The notes under the pieces: model-generated
Told to the model about the DNA's origin: nothing
The model's input: only the letters and a program-made list of their open reading frames with translations
The model's database searches: none
Source: JAZSNA01 sp045536135
Lineage (GTDB): Bacteria; Pseudomonadota; Alphaproteobacteria; CAAHEQ01; UBA3637
Length of the DNA stretch: 19,276 nt
NCBI GenBank assembly: GCA_045536135.1
Contig: JAZSNA010000033.1
Location: 1 to 19,276 of the forward strand
Direction of reading: 5' to 3'
Translations under genes and position numbers: made by a program
Part shown: positions 7,310 through 14,924 of the stretch, one piece after another
How positions within the stretch are numbered: the stretch's first letter is position 1
How the letters are laid out: each line of letters opens with the position of its first letter

Positions 7310-8571
7310 TGATTCATTTTAAAACTTTATCGAACGGCATCCGTGTCATTGTTGACCAGATGCAAGATCTTCAAACCGTATCCATGGGTATTTGGGTCGG
7401 TGTCGGGGCCAGATATGAAACAATAGAAAATAATGGAATTTCTCACTTATTGGAACATATGGCTTTTAAAGGCACACCATCACGTGATGCCTTTACGATT
7501 GCACGGGACATTGAAAATGTCGGCGGAATAATGAACGCTTATACATCCAGAGATTTAACATGCTATTATGTTAAATTGTTAAAGGATGATTTTGATTTAG
7601 GTTTAAGTATCTTATCTGACATCTTTCAATATTCGACAATGGATGAAATTGAGCTGGAAAAAGAAAAAAGCGTTATTATTCAGGAAATCAATCAAACATA
7701 TGATACTCCGGATGATGCTGTTTTTGAATATTTTTCGGAAACTTCGTACCCAAATCAGGCCATGGGACGTTCTATTTTGGGAACAAAAGAAATTGTTTCA
7801 TCTATATCCAGTGAACAATTGCGTTCTTATATGACCAATCAATATACGGCTGATCGAGTTGTTGTCTCGGTTGCAGGAAATGTCAATCCGGATATGGTTT
7901 TTAAAAAAGTAGAAAAGACTTTAACAGACTTAAAAAAAGAAGCTTTAAGCCATGCCGAAAAATCACGGTATGCCGGTGGATATTTAACCATCAAAAAACC
8001 AACTGAACAAGTTAATATACTCATGGGATTTAACGCTTTTGATTTATCTCATCAATTATATTATCCGGCACAGGTTTTATCTACCTTACTTGGTGGCGGA
8101 ATGTCATCCAGATTATTTCAAGAAATCCGTGAAAAACGCGGTTTGGTCTATACAATTTATTCTTTTGTTTCGTCCTATACGGATACCGGCGTTTTCGGTA
8201 TATATGCCGGAACCGGAGAAAAAGAAGTGGCTGAATTGATACCGGCGGTATGCCATGAATTAAATATCATATCATCCGATATAACATCAGAAGAACTTAT
8301 TCGAGCCAAAAATCAGATTAAATCAAACATCCTCATGCAACAGGAAAGCTCGTCTGCTCGTGCAGATAACAATGCCAGACGGATGATTTTACAAAACAAG
8401 TTAACGGATATTGATGATATTATCAGCCAAGTTGATCGCATTCAAATCACGGATATTCAAACGGTTGCTCAAGCTGTTTTTTCAAGTACTCCGACTATTA
8501 CGGCATTGGGACCGATTGATCAAATGCCCGCCTTTGATCAAATTAAAGCCATGTTAAAACACAACGATTGA
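7309..8571 (+). CDS. M16 family zinc metallopeptidase (MPP/PqqL-like)
   Basis: A 420-residue processing-type protease of the insulinase/mitochondrial-processing-peptidase family. The inverted zinc motif is intact: H46, E49 and H50 in ISHLLEHMAFKGT, with the third ligand E126 in VIIQEINQ. The C-terminal half carries the glycine-rich loop LGGGMSSRLF (about 261-270) and the EIREKRGLVYTIYSF segment, which position the substrate in this family. Its length fits the single-unit bacterial enzymes common in alphaproteobacteria, which resemble the mitochondrial beta subunit. No signal peptide is present, so it acts in the cytoplasm or is exported by an unknown route. It is coupled to the upstream secreted six-Cys gene through TAATG. 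The -35 box of the next gene's promoter overlaps its stop codon. Confidence 0.93.
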   Translation: MIHFKTLSNGIRVIVDQMQDLQTVSMGIWVGVGARYETIENNGISHLLEHMAFKGTPSRDAFTIARDIENVGGIMNAYTSRDLTCYYVKLLKDDFDLGLSILSDIFQYSTMDEIELEKEKSVIIQEINQTYDTPDDAVFEYFSETSYPNQAMGRSILGTKEIVSSISSEQLRSYMTNQYTADRVVVSVAGNVNPDMVFKKVEKTLTDLKKEALSHAEKSRYAGGYLTIKKPTEQVNILMGFNAFDLSHQLYYPAQVLSTLLGGGMSSRLFQEIREKRGLVYTIYSFVSSYTDTGVFGIYAGTGEKEVAELIPAVCHELNIISSDITSEELIRAKNQIKSNILMQQESSSARADNNARRMILQNKLTDIDDIISQVDRIQITDIQTVAQAVFSSTPTITALGPIDQMPAFDQIKAMLKHND

Positions 8572-8596
8572 CTTTTAACGATTTCTGTGATATAAT
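8568..8596 (+). promoter_or_regulatory. Strong promoter overlapping the M16 stop codon
   Basis: TTGACT (8568-8573), a 17-bp spacer ending in TGA (extended -10) and perfect TATAAT (8591-8596). It is the best all-round promoter in the window and drives the unknown gene at 8622. Confidence 0.78.
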
Positions 8597-8621
8597 TTTT
8601 CTTAAATTTAAAGGAGATTTT

Positions 8622-9221
8622 ATGAAAATTAATCCCAGAGCTTTTTCAGAGGAAATTGATATATCCGAAGTTTTTTATCCGACAAAACAACATTCAAATC
8701 CCAAATTTATTCAAAAAGAAAAAAACGGGGAAAAGACTTTGATATCTGCCAACTTAAAAATGTCTTTTCAGTCCGAAACTTTATTTTCTTGTGTTTATAT
8801 ATCCGGATACTGTTTTAAACCTTTTGATATTCATCATAAAAAAATTATAACTTTTCTAAAAGAGAATAAACCCGATATCGTCAGTTTTTATCTCAAATCC
8901 CCCAGACGCAATCGTTCTCATTATCAAAAACATCAACATAATTCTGTTGAAACCACAAAAGAAAACATTTTAATTTTAGCTCGGTGCTTGCAAAAAGAGT
9001 TGCAGGAAATGGACTTTATCAAAAATATTTGTTTTTTCTATAAAAAACCAGACTTATATTCTCAAACACCGGAAGCCAAAAGACATACCGATCAAAAGCC
9101 GATACCGGATTTGGTTATATCGTTTAGCCGACATGGGAAAAAACTCCTATCCCCCGAAGATCCGATCAAAGTATCTTCCCATACTTTTAATATCAATTCC
9201 GACAATCAACATACTTTATAA
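8622..9221 (+). CDS. Hypothetical protein, 199 residues
   Basis: I do not recognise this protein. It has no signal peptide or membrane segment. It contains several Phe/Tyr/Ile-rich strands alternating with basic stretches (for example SPRRNRSHYQKHQH near 91-105) and a helical region (about 110-130, ENILILARCLQKELQEMDF). The C-terminal 50 residues are polar and may be disordered. An in-frame TTG at 8568 would extend it, but it lies within the -35 box. The ATG at 8622 has AAAGGAG six to seven bases upstream and sits about 20 bases after the predicted transcription start, so 8622 is chosen. It ends on TTATAA, which is also the Leu-stop end of the convergent kinase gene; the two overlap by six bases with no terminator between. 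Confidence 0.75.
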   Translation: MKINPRAFSEEIDISEVFYPTKQHSNPKFIQKEKNGEKTLISANLKMSFQSETLFSCVYISGYCFKPFDIHHKKIITFLKENKPDIVSFYLKSPRRNRSHYQKHQHNSVETTKENILILARCLQKELQEMDFIKNICFFYKKPDLYSQTPEAKRHTDQKPIPDLVISFSRHGKKLLSPEDPIKVSSHTFNINSDNQHTL

Positions 9222-10547
9222 CGGTATTTCAATTACAACCCGTAATCCACCCTTTGGACTGTCTTTTAATGATATACTTCCACCAAATGATGATATAATA
9301 TCACGAGTAATACTTAAACCCAATCCAAGACCACCCGTGGTTTTATTTCGAGAATCTTCTAAACGATAAAATGCTTTAAAAACATCTTCCCGTTTATCCT
9401 CGGGTATTCCGGGACCATCATCATCAACCATAATCACCAACATATCTTCACGAACAAACATTTTTAAAAAGCAGTGTTTAGCATATCGCTGGCAATTCGT
9501 CAGAATATTTGTAATTGCTCTGATAAAATCATTTTCCCGAACATAAATATCCTGTTTTTGTTCAATATGATAATCAATTTTTTGCCCCTGCTTTTGCATT
9601 TTTTTAATGATTTTTTTAACAACTTTTGACGATTCGATTTTAGAAGCGACTTCTTTTCCCTCTCCGGCAATAAAAGCAAGGTATCCGTTTAACATTCGAT
9701 CCATTTCATCAATATCTTCCAATAAATCCTTGGCTTCGGGAGTTTTCATCATAGATAACTCTAATTTCATCCGTGTCAAGGGTGTTCGAAGGTCATGAGA
9801 AACTCCGGAAAGCATCGCCGTTCTTTCAGATATATATTTTAATACGCGGCGACGCATTAACAAAAAGGATTGACCGGCTTGACGAACCTCAGATGCCCCC
9901 TCTGGTTTAAAATGATCAACTGTTAATCCAAGACCAAATTTTTCCGCTGCATTTGCCAAACGGATAACCGAACGTACTTGATTTTTCATAAACAAAAACG
10001 CAACAAAGAACAATAAAACCGAGGTACAAATCATCCATAAAATAAAGACATAAGTCGTCGAACTAAACAAACGTTTTTGAGGGATAACAACCTTTAAAAC
10101 ACCATTTTTGGTTTGAATGTAGACCAAAACTTCCTTTTGTCCGATAACATCTTGTATCAAAAATGAATAACCGGTCTGATTTAAGGTTTTTTTAAACTGA
10201 CGAACAATATTTGTTTCTTGGGCATCTATACCTTCAAAATCAATCTTTTGAAAAGGCGTAAAATAAAAGTCAAAATAAAAACTTTTATCCATATCCGATA
10301 ACATTTTTTGACTTTGAATTGTATTCGGAAATTCTTCATGAATAGAGACCAGTATTTTAATTTGGGATGTAATATTTTCGGCCAATCGTCTGGAAATCAG
10401 GCTCCAATGTGTATCAAAGAAAATATATCCCGCCACAATCTGTAATGCGATTAAAGGCATTAAAACAATTAAAATAAAGCGTCCAAGTAAATTTTTAGGA
10501 AAAATCGACTTAAATATCTTTTTAAAAAAATCAAAAATTCTTTTCAT
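9216..10547 (-). CDS. EnvZ-type membrane sensor histidine kinase
   Basis: A 443-residue kinase that senses an unknown signal and phosphorylates its partner regulator. There are two membrane helices (about 22-44 and 163-187) around a periplasmic domain of about 120 residues, then a HAMP linker (about 188-240). The dimerisation/phosphoacceptor domain has the phosphorylated histidine H251 in SGVSHDLRTPLTRMKLE. The ATPase domain has the N box NILTNCQRYA (347-356), G1 DDDGPG (375-380), F box VFKAFYRLE and G2 GGLGLGLS (405-412). All catalytic motifs are intact. The gene starts two bases after the regulator stop with no clear ribosome site of its own, which suggests coupled translation. The sensed signal cannot be read from sequence. 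Its stop shares a TTATAA palindrome with the opposite gene. Confidence 0.93.
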   Translation of the reverse strand: MKRIFDFFKKIFKSIFPKNLLGRFILIVLMPLIALQIVAGYIFFDTHWSLISRRLAENITSQIKILVSIHEEFPNTIQSQKMLSDMDKSFYFDFYFTPFQKIDFEGIDAQETNIVRQFKKTLNQTGYSFLIQDVIGQKEVLVYIQTKNGVLKVVIPQKRLFSSTTYVFILWMICTSVLLFFVAFLFMKNQVRSVIRLANAAEKFGLGLTVDHFKPEGASEVRQAGQSFLLMRRRVLKYISERTAMLSGVSHDLRTPLTRMKLELSMMKTPEAKDLLEDIDEMDRMLNGYLAFIAGEGKEVASKIESSKVVKKIIKKMQKQGQKIDYHIEQKQDIYVRENDFIRAITNILTNCQRYAKHCFLKMFVREDMLVIMVDDDGPGIPEDKREDVFKAFYRLEDSRNKTTGGLGLGLSITRDIISSFGGSISLKDSPKGGLRVVIEIPL

Positions 10548-10549
10548 TA

Positions 10550-11224
10550 TTAATCCGGTAAAAATAAATACCCCTTTCCACGAACCGTCGTTAAATATCG
10601 CGGATTAGACGGTTCTTTTTCTATTTTTTTCCGCAATCTGTTAATTTGAACATCAATTGAACGTTCATTTTCCAATTTCATTTTTTGCCCCAAAACTTCC
10701 CGAGATATTTCAACGCCGACCGATTTAATCAATATCGTTAACAACTCTTTTTCAACACTGGTCAAAGCAATAAATTCATCACCCTTGTAAAGTTCTTTTT
10801 TATCCAATAAGAACTTAAAATCCGAAAACACATATTCGTTTTTAAAGTGAGGGCGAATTTGTTTTTTTAATATATTTTGTATCCGTATCAACAGTTCTTC
10901 GGGATTAAACGGTTTCGTCAAATAATCATCTACCCCACTTTTAAGCCCGTTTAAACGATCTTGGCTTTGTCCCATTGCGGTTAGCATCAATATCGGGATA
11001 AGTTCGTTTTCTGCCCTTAATTGACGGGTAAATTCGATTCCGTTAAGTCCGGGCATCATGACATCTAATATCATTAAATCAACATGAAAATTTTGAATAA
11101 TTTTTTCAGCTGAAACCGCATTCGGTGCATCCAAAACTTCAAAACCGTTTTGAGATAAATACTGACGCAAAAGATTCCGAAGCCGATTGTCATCATCCAC
11201 AATTAAAATATATGATTTATCCAT
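10550..11224 (-). CDS. OmpR-family response regulator
   Basis: A 225-residue DNA-binding regulator. The receiver domain (about 4-120) has the acidic pocket D10-D12, phospho-acceptor D54 in MILDVMMPG, T82 and K104 in the LTKPF motif. The winged-helix output domain (about 130-223) shows TSVEKELLTIL, the recognition region RSIDVQINRLRKKIE and the wing TVRGKGYLF. The start at 11224 is chosen because the receiver begins right there (MDKSYILIVDDD). An upstream extension of 27 residues to 11305 would lie inside the Hpt gene. It overlaps the Hpt gene by eight bases and is followed two bases later by the kinase, so the three are one operon. The kinase is the expected phosphate donor. Confidence 0.94.
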   Translation of the reverse strand: MDKSYILIVDDDNRLRNLLRQYLSQNGFEVLDAPNAVSAEKIIQNFHVDLMILDVMMPGLNGIEFTRQLRAENELIPILMLTAMGQSQDRLNGLKSGVDDYLTKPFNPEELLIRIQNILKKQIRPHFKNEYVFSDFKFLLDKKELYKGDEFIALTSVEKELLTILIKSVGVEISREVLGQKMKLENERSIDVQINRLRKKIEKEPSNPRYLTTVRGKGYLFLPD

Positions 11225-11579
11225 CCAGATTCCCCAATTTTTGAATAATATCTTTTGCACGATTCGAATCTTGCCCCATAATTTTATTTTCGATAATTGT
11301 TTCAATTAAATCCACATATTTTCCAGCCGTTTGAATATCATCATCCGTCAAGATTTCTTTTTTTTCAAACCAACGACAAAATTTTTCACCGACAATCGTT
11401 ATCAAAGGATAATCGAAAGTTGCCCCTTGTCCTTTCATATCATGTGCAATTCGAAATAGTTCTTCGGCTGTTGACGGTAAATCTTCATACGCTTTTTTTA
11501 AGCGTTCTAAATCTTGCTTAACCCAAATTTGATATCCTTTGGACAATTCCGCCATAACTTGTTCCAATGTGTCCGGCAT
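11217..11579 (-). CDS. Hpt-domain histidine phosphotransfer protein
   Basis: A 120-residue, all-helical single-domain Hpt protein. The diagnostic motif is AHDMKGQGATF, with the phospho-accepting histidine at about residue 46 and the Lys-Gly at +3/+4 that the family needs. Such proteins shuttle phosphate between receiver domains of a hybrid kinase and a response regulator in the cytoplasm. Two ATGs lie two codons apart (11585 and 11579). The AAAGGA site is only about two bases from the first but seven from the second, so 11579 is chosen. It is the first protein gene of an Hpt-regulator-kinase operon, and tRNA-Leu ends 17 bases upstream on the same strand. The kinase in this operon has no receiver domain, so the source of phosphate for this Hpt is unclear. 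Confidence 0.85.
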   Translation of the reverse strand: MPDTLEQVMAELSKGYQIWVKQDLERLKKAYEDLPSTAEELFRIAHDMKGQGATFDYPLITIVGEKFCRWFEKKEILTDDDIQTAGKYVDLIETIIENKIMGQDSNRAKDIIQKLGNLDG

Positions 11580-11596
11580 CCGCATTTCCTTTGAAG

Positions 11597-11681
11597 TGGT
11601 GCGATCGAAAAGATTTGAACTTTCACGGGTCTCCCCACAGCGACCTCAACGCTGCGCGTCTACCAATTCCGCCACGACCGC
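11597..11681 (-). tRNA. tRNA-Leu (anticodon GAG)
   Basis: An 85-base tRNA with encoded CCA. The acceptor arms GCGGTCG and CGATCGC pair over seven positions with one G-T. The anticodon stem CAGCG/CGCTG encloses the loop TTGAGGT, giving anticodon GAG (codons CUC and CUU). A long variable arm (GGG/CCC stem) marks it as a class II tRNA, consistent with leucine, and the T loop is TTCAAAT. The mature 3' end is 17 bases from the Hpt start codon. Confidence 0.96.
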
Positions 11682-11694
11682 ACTGTATTTTTTG

Positions 11695-11723
11695 ATTATA
11701 ACCGTAAAGATTAAAAAAGGCAA
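11695..11723 (-). promoter_or_regulatory. Promoter of tRNA-Leu and the Hpt-regulator-kinase genes
   Basis: On the minus strand TTGCCT (11718-11723), a 17-bp spacer and perfect TATAAT (11695-11700). The start is predicted about seven bases before the tRNA. No other promoter is visible before the Hpt gene. Confidence 0.75.
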
Positions 11724-11740
11724 GTATTTTTTTAAAAGCC

Positions 11741-11769
11741 TTGACTTATTTTTAATAAACGTATATAAA
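11741..11769 (+). promoter_or_regulatory. Promoter of rnpB
   Basis: TTGACT (11741-11746), a 17-bp spacer and TATAAA (11764-11769). The predicted start at about 11776-11777 coincides with the first base of the RNase P RNA P1 helix. It is divergent from the tRNA-Leu promoter, with the two -35 boxes 17 bp apart. Confidence 0.72.
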
Positions 11770-11776
11770 AGAATTC

Positions 11777-12120
11777 GGGAAGGTGGATGATCGCTGATGT
11801 TTTTAATCAGAGGAAAGTCCGGACTTCATCGGGAAAGGATGACGGTTAACGACCGCCGGGGGAAACCCTAGGGAAAGTGCAACAGAAAATAAACCGCTCG
11901 AAAGAGTAAGGATGAAACGGCGAGGTAAGAGCTCACCAGTAATTTGGCAACAAATTAGCTTGGCAAACCCCATCCGAAGCAAGACCAAGAATATGACTGA
12001 CTTTAATGTCAAGGAATTTTCCCGATTCCGTCTGATAGGTAGGTCGCAACAGGCCCCAAGTAATTGGTGTCGCAGTTAAATGATCATCTGAGATAACAGA
12101 ATCCGGCTTATATCCTTCCC
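11777..12120 (+). ncRNA. rnpB: RNase P RNA (M1 RNA, type A)
   Basis: This is the catalytic RNA that cuts the 5' leader from tRNA precursors. The 5' end GGGAAGG (11777-11783) and 3' end CCTTCCC (12114-12120) pair perfectly as helix P1. Conserved core segments are present: GAGGAAAGTCCGGAC (starting 11810), GGGGGAAACCC, AGTGCAACAGA, AAACCGC, GAGGTAAGAGCTCACC, AAACCCCATCCGAAGCAAGACC, and ACAGAATCCGGCTTAT (12096-12111), the universal 3' P4 strand. The size of about 344 bases is a little shorter than E. coli M1 RNA. A run of seven T residues (12122-12128) follows immediately and probably ends the transcript; it overlaps the stop codon of the convergent secA. Confidence 0.96.
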
Positions 12121-12126
12121 ATTTTT

Positions 12127-14700
12127 TTATTCAAATTTTCCGTGGCAATGTTTATATTTACGTCCACTTCCGCAAGGACACGGATCATTCCGTTTTGTCT
12201 TTGAAAAATCTATTTTTTCCTCTGTATTTTTTGTTTCAGAAGAAAGCGGAGACGCCAATTGAATACTTGAACGCATTAAAACAAAAATCGTCCGTTGTCT
12301 GATTTGGTCTAACATTGCAGAAAACAATTTAAACGATTCCCGTTTATATTCATCCAACGGATCACGTTGCCCGTATGCACGAAGTCCGATAGACCCCTTC
12401 ACATAATCTAATGAGTGTAAATGTTCTTTCCACAAAGTATCCAAAACAGACAGAACAATATTCTTTTGCACAGATACAATAACTGTTTCATCAAAACCTT
12501 TAAACTTTTCAGACAATGCTTGATTGAATTGTTTTTGAATCTCATCAAAAATATCTTGCACATCTGTCCCTGCTTTTAAATCCACTTTAAGGCCATACAT
12601 TTGAGACAAGAATGTTGTTAAGCTTTTGACTTCTTCTTCCGATACATCTTTGGATAAATACTGGTCAATTGCCCCCCAAACGACCTCATCAACCATTCCG
12701 CCGATTAAGTCATTGACATCAGCGGTATCCATAATTTCATCCCGTTGTTCGTATATGACTTTACGTTGATCATTCATCACATCATCATATTTCAAAACAT
12801 CTTTACGGGCATCGAAATAAAAACTTTCAACTTTTTGTTGAGCTTTAGCGATTGCCTTTGTAATCCAAATATGGCATATCGGTTCGTTTTCAGGAATTCT
12901 GAATGTTCTTAAAACAGTCTTTAAACGTTCGGAGCCAAAGATACGCATCAGCTTATCTTCCAGAGACAGATAAAATTTTGTCCGTCCCGGATCGCCTTGT
13001 CGTCCGGACCTTCCACGAAGCTGATTATCTATCCGGCGGTTTTCATGTCGTTCCGTTCCAATGATATAAAGTCCACCCACAGACCGAACTTTTTCCTCAG
13101 CTTCTTTAACTTCTTTTTCAATCCGTTCCGTTATTTCCTTTATCTTATTTTCATCTTCAATACCGTCAAGTTCGGTTCTTAACCGCATTTCGACATTTCC
13201 ACCCAACTTAATATCCGTTCCCCGTCCGGCCATATTTGTTGAAATGGTAATTGCCCCCGGTGTTCCTGCTTGCGCTACAATATAAGCTTCACGTTCATGA
13301 TTCCGTGCATTCAAAACTTCAAATTTTAAACTTGAATTCTTTTGGATATATTCTGCCAATTCTTCAGAGGCTTCAATAGAGGTCGTTCCAACCAATACTG
13401 GTTGACCCAATGCATGAGCTTTTTTAATTTCTTCCAAAATTGCATGATATTTTTGAGTAATTGATGCATAAATTTCATCATTTTCATCAATCCGAGCCAA
13501 TGGTTTATTGGTTGGAATTTCAACAGCTTTTAAATGATAAGTCGAATCGAATTCCCCCACCTCAGTCATTGCCGTTCCGGTCATACCCGCTAATTTGGGA
13601 AACAGACGGAAATAATTTTGGTATGTAATTGATGCAATAGTCTGATTTTCGGATTGTATTGTCACATGTTCTTTAGCTTCCAAAGCTTGATGTAATCCAT
13701 CGGAATAACGCCGACCCTTTAATGTTCGGCCGGTAAATTCATCCACAATCATTACCTGATCATCCTTGACGATATAATCAACATCTTTTTGGAATAAGAA
13801 ATGAGCTCGCAAAGCTTGCTCGGCATGATGAACAAGCGCAATATTTTGAACATCATACAAATTACCGTCTTTTAACAAGCCGGCTTCACGCAAGCGATTT
13901 TCAATTTCAATATTACCACTTTCACTCCATGTAATCTGGCGATGTTTTTCATCTTTATTATAATGTTCCGGTTGAATTCCTTTCATCAACTTGTCCACAG
14001 CAATATAGGTTTCAGAAGCATCTTCGGCCGCACCGGATATAATCAAAGGAGTTCGTGCCTCATCAATCAAGATACTATCCACCTCATCCACAATGGCAAA
14101 ATTAAACGGTCTTTGAACCTTTTCCGAACGAGAATACACCATGTTATCCCGTAAATAATCAAATCCCATTTGAGAATTCGTTCCATAGGTAATATCACAA
14201 GCATAAGCTTTTTTTCGATCTTCCGGTTTTAAATCGGCAGTAATACACCCTACCGTTAATCCCAAAAATTCATACACTTGTCCCATCCAAGCCGCATCAC
14301 GAGACGCCAAATAATCATTGACAGTGACAACGTGAACACCCTTCCCCGTTAAAGCATTTAAATAAACCGGCAAAGTTGCGACCAATGTTTTACCTTCCCC
14401 TGTTTTCATTTCCGCAATTTGACCACGATGCAAAACAATCCCGCCGATAAGTTGCACATCATACGGGCGTTGATGAAGTGTCCGAACAGCGGCCTCACGA
14501 ACGGTTGCAAAAGCCTGTGGCAAAATATCATCCAATGTTTCGCCATTATTCAACCGGAGTTTAAACAAGTCCGTCATTGCCCGTAATTCAGCATCACTTT
14601 TAGCCTGCATTTCCGGTTCAAATTCATTAATTTGATTGACAATTTTTTTGATTTTTTTCAAATATCTTTCGTTTGCAGATTTAAATATTTTCTTTAACAT
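12127..14700 (-). CDS. secA: SecA, preprotein translocase ATPase
   Basis: SecA is the motor that drives unfolded preproteins through SecYEG at the inner membrane. The 857-residue protein is full length. The first nucleotide-binding fold has Walker A MKTGEGKT (98-105) and the DEVD box (205-208, VDEVDSILIDEAR). The second fold includes STNMAGRGTDIKLGG and QLRGRSGRQGD. The helical scaffold and wing follow, with SLDYVKGSIGLRAYGQRDP. The variable linker is short, and the C-terminus carries the zinc motif CPCGSGRKYKHC (ligands C841, C843, C852 and H853), used in other species for SecB and lipid contacts. The ATG follows AAAGGA. The gene has its own promoter, stands alone, and meets rnpB tail to tail with only six bases between them. 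Confidence 0.98.
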   Translation of the reverse strand: MLKKIFKSANERYLKKIKKIVNQINEFEPEMQAKSDAELRAMTDLFKLRLNNGETLDDILPQAFATVREAAVRTLHQRPYDVQLIGGIVLHRGQIAEMKTGEGKTLVATLPVYLNALTGKGVHVVTVNDYLASRDAAWMGQVYEFLGLTVGCITADLKPEDRKKAYACDITYGTNSQMGFDYLRDNMVYSRSEKVQRPFNFAIVDEVDSILIDEARTPLIISGAAEDASETYIAVDKLMKGIQPEHYNKDEKHRQITWSESGNIEIENRLREAGLLKDGNLYDVQNIALVHHAEQALRAHFLFQKDVDYIVKDDQVMIVDEFTGRTLKGRRYSDGLHQALEAKEHVTIQSENQTIASITYQNYFRLFPKLAGMTGTAMTEVGEFDSTYHLKAVEIPTNKPLARIDENDEIYASITQKYHAILEEIKKAHALGQPVLVGTTSIEASEELAEYIQKNSSLKFEVLNARNHEREAYIVAQAGTPGAITISTNMAGRGTDIKLGGNVEMRLRTELDGIEDENKIKEITERIEKEVKEAEEKVRSVGGLYIIGTERHENRRIDNQLRGRSGRQGDPGRTKFYLSLEDKLMRIFGSERLKTVLRTFRIPENEPICHIWITKAIAKAQQKVESFYFDARKDVLKYDDVMNDQRKVIYEQRDEIMDTADVNDLIGGMVDEVVWGAIDQYLSKDVSEEEVKSLTTFLSQMYGLKVDLKAGTDVQDIFDEIQKQFNQALSEKFKGFDETVIVSVQKNIVLSVLDTLWKEHLHSLDYVKGSIGLRAYGQRDPLDEYKRESFKLFSAMLDQIRQRTIFVLMRSSIQLASPLSSETKNTEEKIDFSKTKRNDPCPCGSGRKYKHCHGKFE

Positions 14701-14726
14701 TTTACATCCTTTTCAATAGTTTCTTG

Positions 14727-14756
14727 ATTATATAGGTATTCAAATACAAAAGTCAA
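14727..14756 (-). promoter_or_regulatory. Promoter of secA
   Basis: On the minus strand TTGACT (14751-14756), an 18-bp spacer and TATAAT (14727-14732); an overlapping TATATA would give a 16-bp spacer. The leader is about 20 bases, so there is little room for a secM-like leader gene. Confidence 0.7.
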
Positions 14757-14861
14757 GGAATAATAAAAAAAATCCAAAGAAAATTAGAAATAATTGAAAC
14801 AATCCTATCCGTTATCAAATAAAGCAAATATTTTATTGTATGCCATCTTTAATTATTTTAT

Positions 14862-14894
14862 AAAAAACAGGTTGCACAAAACGCACAACCTGTT
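14862..14894 (-). terminator. Terminator of the rplM-rpsI operon
   Basis: Arms at 14886-14894 and 14866-14874 (AACAGGTTG / CAACCTGTT) pair over nine bases, followed on the minus strand by a run of T residues. It lies about 30 bases after the rpsI stop. The 105 bases between it and the secA promoter are AT-rich, with nothing recognisable. Confidence 0.8.
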
Positions 14895-14924
14895 GAAAAA
14901 TAAAAATTTTTCGTTCGTTTCCAA

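Noticed and set aside
8568..8621. TTG start at 8568 for the 199-residue unknown
   Set aside because: The TTG is part of the -35 box of the promoter, upstream of the predicted transcript start.
11539..11790. Plus-strand open frame across the tRNA-Leu and its promoter
   Set aside because: It crosses a tRNA gene and the divergent promoter region and encodes no recognisable protein.
11803..12012. Open frame of 69 codons on the minus strand inside rnpB
   Set aside because: It lies wholly within RNase P RNA, opposite conserved RNA core segments, and has no ribosome site.
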